Assembly: GCA_032433765.1 (NCBI GenBank)
Contig: JAVIAB010000160.1
Coordinates: 19,948,115 to 20,012,114 of the forward strand
Length of the DNA: 64,000 nucleotides
Reading direction: 5' to 3'
Source of the DNA: Megaustenia siamemsis
Taxonomy: Eukaryota > Mollusca > Gastropoda > Stylommatophora > Ariophantidae
Shown here one piece after another: positions 42,831 through 54,320 of the stretch. Positions within the stretch are counted from its first letter, which is position 1, and the number at the start of each line of letters is the position of its first letter. A program made the translations under genes and the position numbers. The notes below the pieces were generated by a model. The model made no database searches, had not been told where the DNA came from, and worked only from the letters and a program-made list of their open reading frames with translations.

Positions 42831-43677
42831 GCTAGACGATATTGATAATATGTGAAATAAACATAGAGAAAGGTAATCTCTTGTATACAAAGAATGTAGT
42901 GTACATACATTTAAAAAACATACATATTATTACATTTCTCTCAAACATTTTCTTATTGAAAAGTTGCACTATCTCATTGGACCCTTTGCCTGATTCTAAT
43001 ATAAAACCCTTTCTTGATTGTTTTAATAGGAGAACCTCAACCAGGAGCATATTTTCACGTTCAGACCCCACTCTTTACTATCAAAACGCTAGATAACTGC
43101 TATACAGGGGCTGTAACTCTATCTCCTGGTATCATCGTATAGCGATCACACAGGGGAAGTAACACAGCTGTCTTTCTTAATTTTTTTAACGAAGTCACTT
43201 GGTGGCAAAAACAAAATGTGTTCAAACATGTTTTATGTGAGTTATCCCACCTTCGTAATCAATAATTACAGCACTGATTTATAACATTGACGTCCCATGA
43301 TTGCGAGTATGACTGATTATGATGAAGAATCGATATGACTGCACTTTTTATTGACGTTTAGGCTTTCTTAAACGAACACAACTGGAAAGACTCCAGTAGC
43401 GCACTAGTACATGAGCAACAGACCATTAAATGTAGACATAAAGCCACTTTTAACTAATCTATGACACTAACACTCTGTTATATCAATCGTAATGTTTGGA
43501 AGAACATTAATAGCTCAGAGTGACGAAGAAAAGTTGTCAAGAACACTGAATTCTTTGAGAAAAATCTAATAAATGACAACTTCTAGACCGATTACTTCGC
43601 AAATCAAACTTACACAACATCCATTCTGACATGTCGAAACTGTTAACATCCAATGTTCGGTATATCGCAGACACTTT
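42831..43677. other. No gene recognised
   Basis: AT-rich spacer. No frame with recognisable content on either strand. Confidence 0.4.
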
Positions 43678-43858
43678 CTGGCGGGTTTTGGGTTCATCCG
43701 GTGTGTTGTTGTTGTTGTCTAGCGGGTTTTGGGTTCATCCGGTGTGTTGTTGTTGTTGTCTAGCGGGTTTTGGGTTCATCCGGCGTGTTGTTGTTGTTGT
43801 CTAGCGGGTTTTGGGTTCATCCGGCGTGTTGTTGTTGTTGTCTAGCGGGTTTTGCCTT
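43678..43858. repeat. 41-bp minisatellite (about 4.4 units)
   Basis: The unit contains 'tctagcgggttttgggttca', 'tccggtgtgt' and a TTG run. Copies are nearly identical (gtgtgttg/gcgtgttg variants). Confidence 0.94.
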
Positions 43859-44001
43859 ATTCTAGACGAGGCACATTCCACTCAACCTCAAACCAAGTCT
43901 TTTAGGTTATATTAGACTGCAATTGCCATCCAAAAATGAAAGTCAAAATCACTTTCTATATAAATGTCTAGTACAATCATGCATGTTCGAAACGATGCCC
44001 A

Positions 44002-44180
44002 CTATATCTCAATCCTAGGCCTGAGAGTGTTTTCCTGAGAGCACCCAAAGCTTGTGACGTCTTCAGCTATGGGAGCTATAGACGGCTGGCGTCATATTAC
44101 CTACAGCCGCCATTGTTCACAATGATGAAAACGTCATAAGCTTCGAGTGATCCCTCTCAGCAGGCGGCCGTGAGTTATAG
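44002..44180. repeat. Rep-P dispersed repeat, single-module copy
   Basis: Matches 2361-2545: 'aagcttgtgacgtc', 'gctatagacggctgg', 'gtcata'. The palindromic module at 44054-44094 has lost one perfect TGACGTCA (tgacgtct) and the other is ggcgtcat, so both CRE-like ends are degraded here. Confidence 0.7.
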
Positions 44181-44257
44181 TGGGCGTTGTCCGAACCGAC
44201 TCCCACAGAAAGGGATGACAGCATAGTTCATGTCGATACTAATAGCTGGAAAAAAAC

Positions 44258-46665
44258 ATCAGCAGTATCAATAACAACAGCAACCATAACAACAATAACG
44301 ACAATAAGCATCAACAGCAATATTAGCAGCATTAAACAACAGCAACAAAAACATCAGCAACAATAGTGACAACAAAAACAACATCAGAAACTGCAACAGC
44401 AACAACAATATCAACAGCAACAACAACAACATCAACAGCAACAACATCAACAACAACACCAACAACAACATCAACAGCAGCAACAATATCAACAGCAATA
44501 ACAATATCAACAGCAACAACAACATCAACAGCAGCAACAACATCAACAGCAGCAACAACAACATCAACAGCAACATCAACAACAAGAACAAAATCAACAG
44601 CAACAACATCAACAGCAACAACAACAACATCAACAGCAACATCAACAACAACATCAACAGCAACATCAACAGCAACAACAACAACATCAACATCAACAAC
44701 AACATCAGCAACAACATCAACAGCAACATCAACAACAACAACAACAACAACAACAGCAACAACATCAACAGCAACAACAACATCAACAGCAACAACATCA
44801 ACAGCAACAACAACATCAACAAAACATCAACAGCAACAACATCAACAGCAACAACATCAACATCAAAATCAACACAGCAACAACATCAACAGCAACAACA
44901 ACATCAAAATCAACGGCAACATCAACAGCAACGACAACATCAACAGCAACGACAAACATCAAAAGCAACAACAACATCAACAGCAGCAACAACATCAACA
45001 GCAACGACAACATCAACAGCAACGACAACATTAACAGCAACAACAACATCAACAGCAGCAACAACATCAACAACAACGACAGTAACATCATCTGCTATGA
45101 CAACAAGATCATCAGTATCAAATGCAGCTGTAGAAATGAACACTATCAACATTAAAAATAAAAGAAATGGCATCAACAACTCCAGCAACATAAGCAAAAA
45201 ATGCAAAATGTTCACAGCAGCAGCCATAATATCAACGGCATCGATAACAGCGATAAAATAATATCATTAGCCAGAGCATAAACAACATCAACAGCAACAA
45301 CAACAGTAACAATAACAATAACAGTAACAACAATATTTTCAACAGCAGCAACATAAATAGCAAGAACAACAATGTCAATAACGTAAACAACAACAGCAAA
45401 AATATCAACAACAAGAGCAACAAAAGCAGAAATAAAATCAACAACAGCAACAACAACAGTAACAACAATATTTTCAACAGCATCAACATGAACAGCAAGA
45501 ACAACAATGTCAATAACGTAAACAACAACAGCAACATCAATATTATCGGCAAAGGCAACATAAACAACATCAATAATATCAGCAACAACATAAGACAGCA
45601 ACAGCAATGCTAACAATATCAGCAACATCATGAACAACCGAAATACAAACAATATCAGAAACAACATAAAAAACAGCAGCAATGCTAACAATATCAGCAA
45701 CATCATAAATAATAGCAATACCAATACCAACACTATCAGCAACAACACAAACAACAGAAATACAAACAATATCAGAAACAACATTAACAACTGCAGCAAT
45801 GCTAACAATATCAGCAACATCATAAACAATAGCAATACCAATACCAACAATATCAGCAACAACATAAACAACAGGAATACCAACATTATCAGGAACAACA
45901 CAAACAACAGCAATACCAACAATATCAGCAATACCAACAATATCAGCAACAACATAAAGAACTGCAACACCAACATTATCAGCAACAACATAAACAACAG
46001 CAATACCAACAATATCAGTAACAAAATAAACAACAACAGCAATGCCAACAATCTCAGCAACAACATAAACAACAACAGCAACAACATCATCAACAACATC
46101 AACAACATTAGCAAAACCAACAATACCAGCAACAACGTAACTAACAAATCCGACAATATCAACAACAACATGAACAGCAACACAAATAATACCAACAACA
46201 ATATTAACAACGATATCAACAATAGCAACATGAATAGCAAAAACAACATAAGTAACAATAGCAACACCAACAATATCATCAATGTCAATAGCAGTAACAT
46301 AAACAACAACAATTATTTCAACCATATCAGCAACAGCAACGTAAACTGCAACAATATCAACAACAACAACACCAACAATATTAACAATATTAGCAATAAC
46401 ATAAACAACAATAGGAACACCAACAAAATCAACAACATCAATAACAACAACAACAACAGCATTAACAACAACAGCATTAACAACAACAGCAACGTAAACT
46501 GCAACAATATCAACAACAGCACCATAAACAGCAACACCAACAATATTAACAATAACATAAACAACAATAGGAACACCAACAAAATCAACATCCTTAACAA
46601 CAACAATAACAACAACAGCATTAACAACAACAACAACTTCATCATCAACAACTTAAAAACGAAAT
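44258..46665. repeat. CAACAN-rich minisatellite, about 2.4 kb
   Basis: 44258-45090 is built mostly from 15-bp-type CAACAACATCAACAG words. About 45090-45260 is a less regular interval. 45260-46665 shifts to AACAATATCAGCAACAACAT-like words with longer periods. Strand bias is extreme: A and C on plus, T and G on minus. Because words are multiples of three, long frames stay open on both strands (up to about 350-366 codons; Thr/Ser/Asn-rich forward, Leu/Met- or Val/Ile-rich reverse). I regard these as artefacts. Confidence 0.96.
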
Positions 46666-46980
46666 AAATCTTCGAATCACCATGAGACTATTTGGAGCCG
46701 TGATCCCAATGAATAATGTCGACTGTCCACCTTATCTGTTCTCAGTCTTAACTAGATCCCCCCGCCACTCTCCGTAAACCAAACAATCAACCCTCCAGCT
46801 GTCAACCTTGAAGAAACGATACCCTTGATAAGGACATCGCACTGGCAGCTTCAAGTCAAGCAAGCAAGAGAAGACATTGGATCGACTCAAGACGATAACA
46901 GATAAGAAACATTCTTATGGGGTTTACTAACATGGCACGACACTGAAATTGTGCGGAATTCAACAAGGACAGCTTCACTG
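46666..46980. other. No gene recognised
   Basis: Unique-looking spacer. Nothing assignable. Confidence 0.4.
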
Positions 46981-47105
46981 ATGTAGAGATGGCACGTTAT
47001 TAATATGTTATGTAGAGATGGCATGTTATTAATATGTCATGTAGAGATGGCATGTTATTAATATGTCATGTAGAGATGGCATGTTATTAATATGTCATGT
47101 AGAGA
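46981..47105. repeat. 29-bp minisatellite (about 4 units)
   Basis: The unit is 'atgtagagatggcatgttat' plus 'taatatgtc', near-identical copies. Confidence 0.93.
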
Positions 47106-47221
47106 TTTAGAATATGGAGATCAAGACAGCAGATATATTCGTGCTGGGAGAATAAATCAGTGGGGACGAGTGAGAGAAATACTGGGAGTTCAATCTGTTG
47201 AGACATGAAGTAAATATAGGT

Positions 47222-47394
47222 AGGTTCATTACAGTAAGGGTGTCATTATTGTACATGTGTCATTACAGTAAAGGTGTCATTATCGTAAATGTGTCATTAT
47301 AGTAAAAGTGCGATTATCTTAAAGGTGTCATTGTTATAAAGGTGTCATTATAGTAAACGTGCAATTATTGTATAGGTGTCATTATTGTAAAGGT
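47222..47394. repeat. 17-18 bp 'gtaaaggtgtcattatt' array, left part
   Basis: About ten imperfect units. The array continues at 47584-47625 after the SINE3 insertion. Confidence 0.85.
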
Positions 47395-47583
47395 ATGTCG
47401 GGGGTTAACGATACAACCCGAGGGATAAAGGCCGCTTGGTCAAACAGTAGTCACGACGTGTGCGACTCAGGATTTTTATTTCACTCCCGGTAGAAAAAAT
47501 CCTTTCTGTCTACCGCGGGCTTCGAACACCGGCTTTTCAGCCAGCGGAACAGTGGTTTTAGCCGCACGGCCACGCGCACCTCC
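47395..47583 (-). mobile_element. SINE3 (tRNA-like), inserted into a minisatellite
   Basis: A 189-bp element flanked by ATTGTAAAGGT (47384-47394 and 47584-47594). The duplication is compatible with retroposition, although the array itself contains this word. The minus strand starts 'ggaggtgcgcgtggccgtgc', with a tRNA-like head and a B-box-like 'ggtgttcgaagcccgcg'. The 3' end reads 'gttaacccccgacat'. A second copy lies at 63553-63705. Confidence 0.78.
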
Positions 47584-47625
47584 ATTGTAAAGGTGTCATT
47601 TTCGGAAAGGTGTCATTATTTCTGG
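47584..47625. repeat. 17-18 bp array, right part
   Basis: Two or three further units of 'gtaaaggtgtcatt' after SINE3. Confidence 0.75.
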
Positions 47626-47989
47626 CTTTGTGTTAGCATTCTTCAGAAGCAGTAACCCATCTATCCGTCTTGATAGAGGTCTTTCCACCGTTTTAATGCA
47701 ATTTACAGCTAGTGTCTCCTATTCACGCTGGTTCAGTTAGATATACCCGACTTAGTCAAGACATTTAAAGTACTGAGTTTGACTATTCCTCATCTATTCC
47801 TCATTTATTCCTCATCTATTCCTCGTCAAGCGATCAGATCCAAAATATCAATTTCAATTAATTCTATATCCTTTTTTTTTCAAATTCCAAAAGTATTTGT
47901 ATGCAAGTTATAACGATATTAGTTTCTCACAGCTGAACAGCATATGCATGTACATTATGGACATCTGTTTTCTACACATGGGCAGAACA
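47626..47989. other. No gene; short 'cctcatctatt' repeat
   Basis: About four copies of an 11-bp 'tattcctcatc' word near 47785-47825. Otherwise nothing recognised. Confidence 0.45.
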
Positions 47990-48335
47990 TGTGGGGAGAT
48001 TGGGATTATCAACTGATAATGAAAATTATAGAGCAATAGAAAGAATTGGATGGAAAGTAAAGAAAACAAACAATGAAGTCTTAAAACAAGTGAAATGAAA
48101 AAATTAAACAAATGAAAAGAGAACTACTAAACGCAATGCAAATACAAAACAAATGAGATTTTTAGGGCATGTTAAAAGACACAACAGCTGCTAAAATAGT
48201 CTTGGAAGGGAAAATACAAGGTAAAAGAGGCAGAGGTAAAGCAAGATTTGCATGGACGAGTAATATCAAAAGATTGACAAGTCAGCCTATAACAAGCTGC
48301 ACTATCAAAGCAAGAGACAAAGCGGAATCTTCTTC
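47990..48335 (+). mobile_element. LINE-B 3' end fragment, degraded
   Basis: Forward remnants: 'ERIGWKVKKTNNEVLKQVK'-like, 'LGHVKRHNSC'-like DNA, and an open 61-codon end with 'GKIQGKRGRGKARFAWTSNI'. It stops abruptly where LINE-G begins on the opposite strand, without a tail. Confidence 0.8.
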
Positions 48336-48457
48336 CTCTTTTCTCTTTCACTGATACCTAAAAGGTGTCGTGGTTTATATCATTTGTCGTTCTTGTGCTG
48401 CTCGAATTGTCTGAATTAGTGATTTTCCTTTGTTGTTACATGTCTCTGTCACTGCAT

Positions 48458-50041
48458 CTATCCATCTTCTTCTGGGTCTTCCTCTTGGTCTTTTTCCATG
48501 CATTCTCGAGAAGAACGCCCTTGATGGTGATGGTGAGGATTCATTCTGACCAGGTGGCCAAACCATTTAAGTTGTTGTTGTTCTATATATTCTTGGCAGG
48601 GTTTTGTTCCTACCATTTTTCTTATGGTTTCATTTGGTATTCTATCTCTTCTTGTGTTGTTTGTTACTTTTCTCAAGCATCGCATCTCACATGTATTGAT
48701 CTTTCTTAAATGTGATTTAGAAAGGGTCCATGTTTGACTTTCATAGCACAAAGTTGGTATGAAGATGCTATGTATCATTTGTTGTTTAGCTGGCATAGAA
48801 ATGTTTGGATGTCTTAACAATGGTGAAAGCTGGTATGTGACAGCATTTGCTTTTTGTATTCTCATGTCAATTTCTCTGTCTAGTTTTCCATCTTCTGTGA
48901 ACATTGTGCCTAAATACTTGAATTCCTCTACTTGTTTTATTTCTTTGTCTTTGATCTTGATGTTTAATGGGTGTCTTAATTTGCTTATTCTTATAGCCTC
49001 TGTTTTTGCTGTGTTAATTTTCATACTGTAGTTTGTGCAGCTTTTATCTAGAGATGTTAAATGCTGTTGTAGCAGGTTTTCATCCTCGTATATTAGGCAT
49101 TGGTCATCTGCGAAGAGTAGCTCATTGATGTTGGAGTTTTCTACCTCTATGTTATTATTTGATTTGTCCTTGTTGGTTGTTTCCTGATTTATTTTGTCCA
49201 TATATATGATGAAGAGGAGTGGTGAAAGGACACATCCTTGTCTTACTCCTGTTGTAACCTGAAACCATTCTGACAGACCTTCCGATGTTCTGACGGCACT
49301 TTGACTGTTTTTATATAGTGCTATTATATTTTCTAGTAGTTGTCCTGCTACCCCGTATGTTTCTAAAGTTTGCCAAAGTTTGTTCCTGTCCACACGATCA
49401 AACGCTTTTTCCTGATCTATAAACACTATATTTAGGTTTCTGTCATATTCTATTGTTTTTTCACATAGTTGTCTCAATGTAAATATAGCATCAGTACAGC
49501 TTTTGCCTTTTCTGAATCCGAATTGATTATTACTTAATTGAGGTTCTATTATGTATCTTACTCTCCTCTCTAATATTTTAGCAAACATTTTACCAACTTG
49601 ACTCAATAGGGATATTCCTCTGTACATTTCACACTCCCTTTTACTTCCTTTATTTTTCCAAAATGGGACAATGATAGCTTTTTGCCAGTCGTCTGGGACT
49701 TTTCTTTCTTCCCAAGCCATATTGAATATGATAGTAAGCCAATCTATAGCTGTTTCCTTACAGGCTAGTAGCATTTCTGTTGTTATTCCATCTATACCAG
49801 CTGCTTTGTTCTTTTTATTCTGTTTCAAAGCCCATTCTACTTCTGCTTTAAGTATATTCGGTTCCTGTTCATCATACTGCCTATGTTTAAACTCTGTATT
49901 TCCGTTTGTATTTCCCTGGTTTAATAGTTCCTTAAAGTATTCTCTCCATCTGATTATTATGTTTTTCCTGCTGCTGATTGGTCTACCGTTCTTGTCGTTT
50001 ATTATAGTGGTTGGGTTATAATCATTATTTCTTACTCTCAT
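48458..50041 (-). pseudogene. LINE-G reverse transcriptase frame (527 codons)
   Basis: Non-LTR reverse transcriptase with all core motifs visible: 'KAAGIDGITTEML' (79-91), 'YRGISLL' (140-146), 'NNQFGFRKGKSCTDAI' (171-186), motif A 'FIDQEKAFDRVD' (207-218), motif B 'GVRQGCVLSPLLF' (265-277), motif C 'FADD' (310-313), 'KINTAKTEAI' (341-350) and 'FKYLGTMF' (374-381). The C-terminal domain has 'LKWFGHLVRMNP' before a His run, where a frameshift ends the natural sequence. The ATG at 50041 is not a biological start: coding continues upstream into the endonuclease. RT catalytic aspartates are intact. Confidence 0.92.
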
Positions 50042-50342
50042 TGCTTTTACACTTTTGAAAAATTATCTGGGTTCTTCTCTACATGTTTTTGCTAATTCTT
50101 CACCAAATGCTTTCCATGAGTCTGCTTTTGTTTGTTCTAGGATCTTTTTGCTAACATTTCTGGCTTGTCTATAGTGATTGTAGTCTTCTGTTGTTTTTGT
50201 CTTCTGCCACGTTTTATACTTTTCTTTCTTGTGTTTCACTGCTGATTTTACTACTTCATTCCACCATCTTGTAAGTTTCTTTCTGCTCTTTCCTATATTT
50301 TTCAGACCGCATTTCTCTTGTGTTGACTCTATTAGACCTTCT

Positions 50343-50723
50343 TTAAACTGTTTCCATGCTTCTTCTATCTTTTGTAGGTTGTATTCGGGTTTGGTATTTG
50401 TTGGTTACAGATTCTTCTATTTCTTTCTGTATGTTTACATTCTTTATTGCTTTTAGATCGATTCTTTGTGCTTGAGGTCTTGTCATCTGTAGTTTCCTAA
50501 CCCATTTTTTCTGCCATAGTAAAACAGGCTTATGGTCTGTATCTAATATTGCATTTGGTATAGATCTTGAGTCTGTTATGTCCCTCCTTTGATGTCTTCT
50601 AGTTAAAATAAAATCGATTTGGGAGGCCTTGTCTGTGTCATTCCATTTATACCAAGTAAGTATTTGGTTACGATTGTGCTGATTAAATGTGTTTGTTATA
50701 TATAGATCATGTTCTGCACACAT
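50343..50723 (-). pseudogene. LINE-G endonuclease C-terminal fragment
   Basis: A 126-codon frame with the end of the exonuclease/endonuclease/phosphatase fold used by APE-type LINEs. It shows 'TWYKWNDTDKASQIDFILTR' and 'AILDTDHKPVLL', the latter matching the catalytic Asp-His motif. The N-terminal catalytic residues are missing through 5' truncation. The frame is lost near 50380. Confidence 0.85.
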
Positions 50724-50805
50724 ATTTAGTAGGTGTTTACCGTTACTGTTACACTCTGTTCTAATATCACTAAATGGTCCTAGGTATAATTCCCATGGTG
50801 GAATT

Positions 50806-50878
50806 CAAAGCGGAATAGCCCTTCATAATAATCGACCTTCGATGCGGAGACGGCACTCAGTAATGATGATGAATGACA
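50806..50878 (+). mobile_element. LINE-B extreme 3' end scrap
   Basis: 'aaagcggaatag', then 'cttcgatgcggagacggcac' and 'tcagtaatgatgatga', the final codons and tail of LINE-B in plus orientation, next to the LINE-G 5' break. Confidence 0.75.
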
Positions 50879-50886
50879 GCAAGACA

Positions 50887-51345
50887 GAATGACAAAAAGA
50901 GAAGAGAAGAGAAGAGAAGAGAAGAGAAGAGAAGAGAAGAGAAGAGAAGAGAAGAGAAGAGAAGAGAAGAGAAGAGAGAAGAGGAGAAGAGAAGAGAAGA
51001 GAAGAGAAGAGAGAAGAGGAGAACAGAACAGAATAGAAGAGAGAGAGGAGAAGAGAACAGAATAGAAGAGAAGAGAAGAGAAGAGAAGAAGAGAAGAGAA
51101 GAGAAGAAAGAGAAGAGAAGAGAAGAGAGGAGAATAGAGAGAGGAGAGGAGAAGAGAGAAGAGAAGAGAAGAGAAGAGAGAGAGAGAGGAGAGGAGGAGA
51201 GAAGAGAAGAGAGAGAAGAGAAGAGAGAGAAGAGAAGAGAAGAGAAGAGAAGAGAGGAGAAGAGAAGAGAGGAGAAGAGAAGAGAGGAGGAGAGAAGAGA
51301 AGAGAGGAGAAAAGAAGAGAAGAGAAGAGAAGAGAAAAGCATAGG
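50887..51345. repeat. (GAGAA)n polypurine array
   Basis: About 460 bp of GAGAAGAGAA with GAGGAG variants; almost no pyrimidines on the plus strand. Ser/Leu/Phe and Arg/Glu/Lys frames are artefacts. Confidence 0.97.
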
Positions 51346-51660
51346 AGAGAAGCAGAAAAAATGTAAGAAAGATAAACAGACAGCCATACTGAATAATTGG
51401 AAAAATAGAGACAGTACAAAAGCAAAGAAGAGAGAAGAATAGTAAAGATGGGAAGAGAGGAAGAAAGAAACACTATAAGAAATACAAAACGATAGTCAAA
51501 TACAATTGTTCATATGAAGAAGCGGGTAAAAAAAAAGAGAAAGAGAGAGAAAGAGAGAGAGCGAGAGAAAGTGAGAGTGGGGGAGGGAAGACAAATGCAA
51601 AAGAAAGAAAGAAAGAAAGAAGATTCCTAACAAATATCTGCAAAAAAAAAAAAAAAAAAT
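51346..51660. repeat. Purine-rich sequence with GA, GAAA and poly(A) runs
   Basis: (GA)n at about 51536-51570, (GAAA)n near 51600-51622 and an A run of about 18 near 51642-51659. Confidence 0.85.
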
Positions 51661-52104
51661 AATAAACCACAGTCTAACATAAAACAAATATAATCCGTTC
51701 ATATTCTACCAGCAACTAAAGGGAGATCACCCACCTCCCTCCAAACCTTTCCTTCAGAGTTCTCTTAAACCACTGTTAGTTTAGCGCCGTTTCAATTCCA
51801 GTCACGTTTGTCAATTGGGCAGCAATTCATCGCCCGCAAGAAAACTATTACAGACGTGTGCAGCAATATTTAATCTTGTCCGAGGTCACGTCGAACCCGG
51901 AAATATAAATCACGTGAAAAATTGCAAAATGTCACTCATTTTCTGGAAGAATTAGAATGACAGGATTTAGAATACAGGGGGAAAGAAAATGAGACGTGAG
52001 TGATTGATGGCTGCAGATATTGGCCACTGTTGACACATGCACGGTTAACTTGGTGAATTAGCTTTGGCAGTTCAATGTATTGGAACTTCTAGGATCTTCT
52101 AATG
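51661..52104. other. No gene recognised
   Basis: Spacer with no supported feature. Confidence 0.4.
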
Positions 52105-52755
52105 GGGTAGGTAATTTCTAAAGTGGAACAATATTAAAGCAAGTAAATGAATTTAAATATTTGGGAACAATGTTAGCTTCAGATGGAAGATGTACAACAG
52201 AGGTGAGATGCAGAATGGCTCAGGCAAAAGTAGCTTTCCAAAAAATGAGGAAGATACTGTGCAATCCATTTTTGATAATAGAAACAAGAAAGAGTTCTTA
52301 AATGCTATGTAGAGCCAGTCTAAACATATGGATGTGAATCATGGACAAGAGGACATCAGACAAGAAAATCACTGGAGGCTGTAGAAATGTGGTTTTACAG
52401 AAGAATGTTGAGAATACCATGGACAGCTAAGAAGAGTAATGAAAGCGTTCCGAAAGAGGCCAAAGTAAAAAGAGAGCTAATTTCCAATATTTGGAAGAAA
52501 CAATCAGCATTTTTTTTTTGGGTCATGTCATGAGAAGGGAACAGCTGGAATATATTGTTACAACTGGAAAAATTAGTGGACGAAGAGATAGAGGGAAGCA
52601 AAAAATAAAAAATAAAAAAAAAGATACCAGACAGCTTAAGAGAATAGCTTGGCAGAAGGTCAACAACGGAAATGAAAAATATCAGTGGAGCTCTAAGGTT
52701 GTGGAGAGACATGATCGCCTACGCCAGCAGACATGGCACTTGATGATGATGAATG
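52105..52755 (+). mobile_element. LINE-A1 3' end
   Basis: Starts in the post-RT region ('agtggaacaatattaaagca') and runs through 'ggtgagatgcagaatggctc', 'ggttttacagaagaatgttg' and 'gacatgatcgcctacgccag' to a TGATGATGA tail. Indels include a T-run expansion near 52510-52519 and an A-rich duplication near 52600-52622. Inactive. Confidence 0.9.
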
Positions 52756-53262
52756 TCATAAAGTTGTAGCACGGAAAGTTCTAATCAATATCTGGTGTAC
52801 ATCTGGGATTTTTTGCGCGTTTCTGAAGCAGAGCAGTTTGTCACTGATACATTAGTTGATAGCTCATGTGCACTTTTACTAGCAAGATAAAACTCACACC
52901 ATCTTTTGTACATTCAAAGTGATTAGAAAATGTATCTTAAAATTTAAAAAATAAAATTTTTTTTTAAAGATATTGCATCTCCCTAAACTCTCATATTTGT
53001 CTACAGTTAACGCTTCAGTGAAGATCAATGTCTAGGAAAGGTCTAGTATAGTCCCGTAAATTATTTCAGCGAAAGAGTTATCTCCCTGCAGTTGACGTCA
53101 GAACATAAACAACAGCGGTTCTCAAATACTTTTGAATGTCACAAATTAGATCGCTTCTCGGTAAAGTTCTAGTTTAGTCAGGTAAATTATTAAAGTTCGC
53201 AAGAATAACATCCCCTTTAGTAACATCGCACTTTAGACTGATCACGAAATGTAGGGGGCAGG
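52756..53262. other. No gene recognised
   Basis: AT-rich spacer up to the LINE-D target site. Confidence 0.4.
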
Positions 53263-53292
53263 CTTACTTTTATCTTCCTCTTGTACCTTTTT

Positions 53293-53748
53293 AGCTCCCA
53301 GTGGAGCATAGGTCTTCAACATACACTTTCAGCTCCCTGTGGAGCATAGGTCTTCAACATACACTTTCAGCTCCCTGTGGAGCATAGGTCTTCAACATAC
53401 ACTTTCAGCTCCCTGTGGAGCATAGGTCTTCAACATACACTTTCAGCTCCCTGTGGAGCATAGGTCTTCAACATACACTTTCAGCTCCCTGTGGAGCATA
53501 GGTCTTCAACAAACACTTTCAGCTCCCTGTGGAGCATAGGTCTTCAACAAACACTTTCAGCTCCCTGTGGAGCATAGGTCTTCAACAAACATTTTCAGCT
53601 CCCAGTGGAGCATAGGTCTTCAACATACACTTTCAGCTCCCAGTGGAGCATAGGTCTTCAACAAACACTTTCAGCTCCCAGTGGAGCATATGTCTTCAAC
53701 AAACACTTTCAGCTCCCAGTGGAGCATAGATCTTCAACAAACTTTCCA
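53293..53748. repeat. 38-bp array inside the LINE-D 3' end (12 units)
   Basis: Twelve units, each starting 'agctccc' exactly 38 bp apart (53293, 53331 and so on to 53711). The unit equals LINE-D's own 3' terminal sequence: in the unexpanded 5.7-kb copy it reads 'gaaagtgtttgttgaatacc' then 'tatgctccacagggagct', bounded by GAAAG on both sides. Variant patterns (ccctg/cccag, atacac/aaacac) group along the array. Confidence 0.97.
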
Positions 53749-54320
53749 AGTCGTTCTGTTTTTTGCCATTCTTTAAGGATCATTCCATGTCTTCCCCATC
53801 ATCATCTTCTCTGCTTCTGTCTTCTCCAAGAATTCCGTGGTCTTCCTTTTTGTCTTTTCCCTTGGGGATTCCAAAAAAGGTCCTGTTGTGTAATACTCGC
53901 AGTTGTCTTCCGTAGTGTGCGTCCTATCCAGCGCCATCGTCTTCGCTGTATTTCTTTATCCACTGGTATTTGACTGGTACATTTCCATAATTTATGTTAG
54001 TGATTTTGTCCTGCCATTTCCATCCTTTTATTCTGCGTAAGCATCCATTAATGAAAGTCTGTATCTTCGTGATTGTCAATTTAGTTGTTCTCCATGTTTC
54101 ACAGCCATATAATAGGACCGCATTAACATTTGAGTTGAAAATTTTTATTTTTGCATTTAACCTAATTTCTTTGGATTTCCATATGTTTCCCAGAGCAATG
54201 AAAGCTCCTCTTGCTTTTGATATCATTATTTTGGTTCATTTTCTGCTCCTCCCTCTTTATCTATATTACTGCCCAGATATATGTAAGATTGTACGTCTAG
54301 TAGAGGTATTTCTCCTAGTT

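Larger units (their letters stand above)
48350..50805 (-). mobile_element. LINE-G, near-complete endonuclease C-terminus plus RT
   Basis: The best-preserved LINE. Minus strand, 5' side: the end of an APE-like endonuclease domain (50343-50723: 'SQIDFILTRR' and 'DTDHKPVLL'). Then a frameshift near 50375-50390 and an in-frame TAA near 50068. Next comes a long RT frame (48458-50041). A frameshift around 48510-48560 leads to the natural C-terminus 'HGKRPRGRPRRRWIDAVTE' in another frame (48375-48566). It is 5'-truncated within the endonuclease at about 50805, where it meets a LINE-B scrap in opposite orientation. Only a few lesions separate it from a coding element. Confidence 0.93.

Noticed and set aside
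44366..46667. Long frames of up to about 366 codons on both strands (Thr/Ser/Asn-rich forward, Leu/Met-rich reverse)
   Set aside because: They follow directly from a tandem array whose words are multiples of three and lack stops. There is no domain, start context or flanking exon support.
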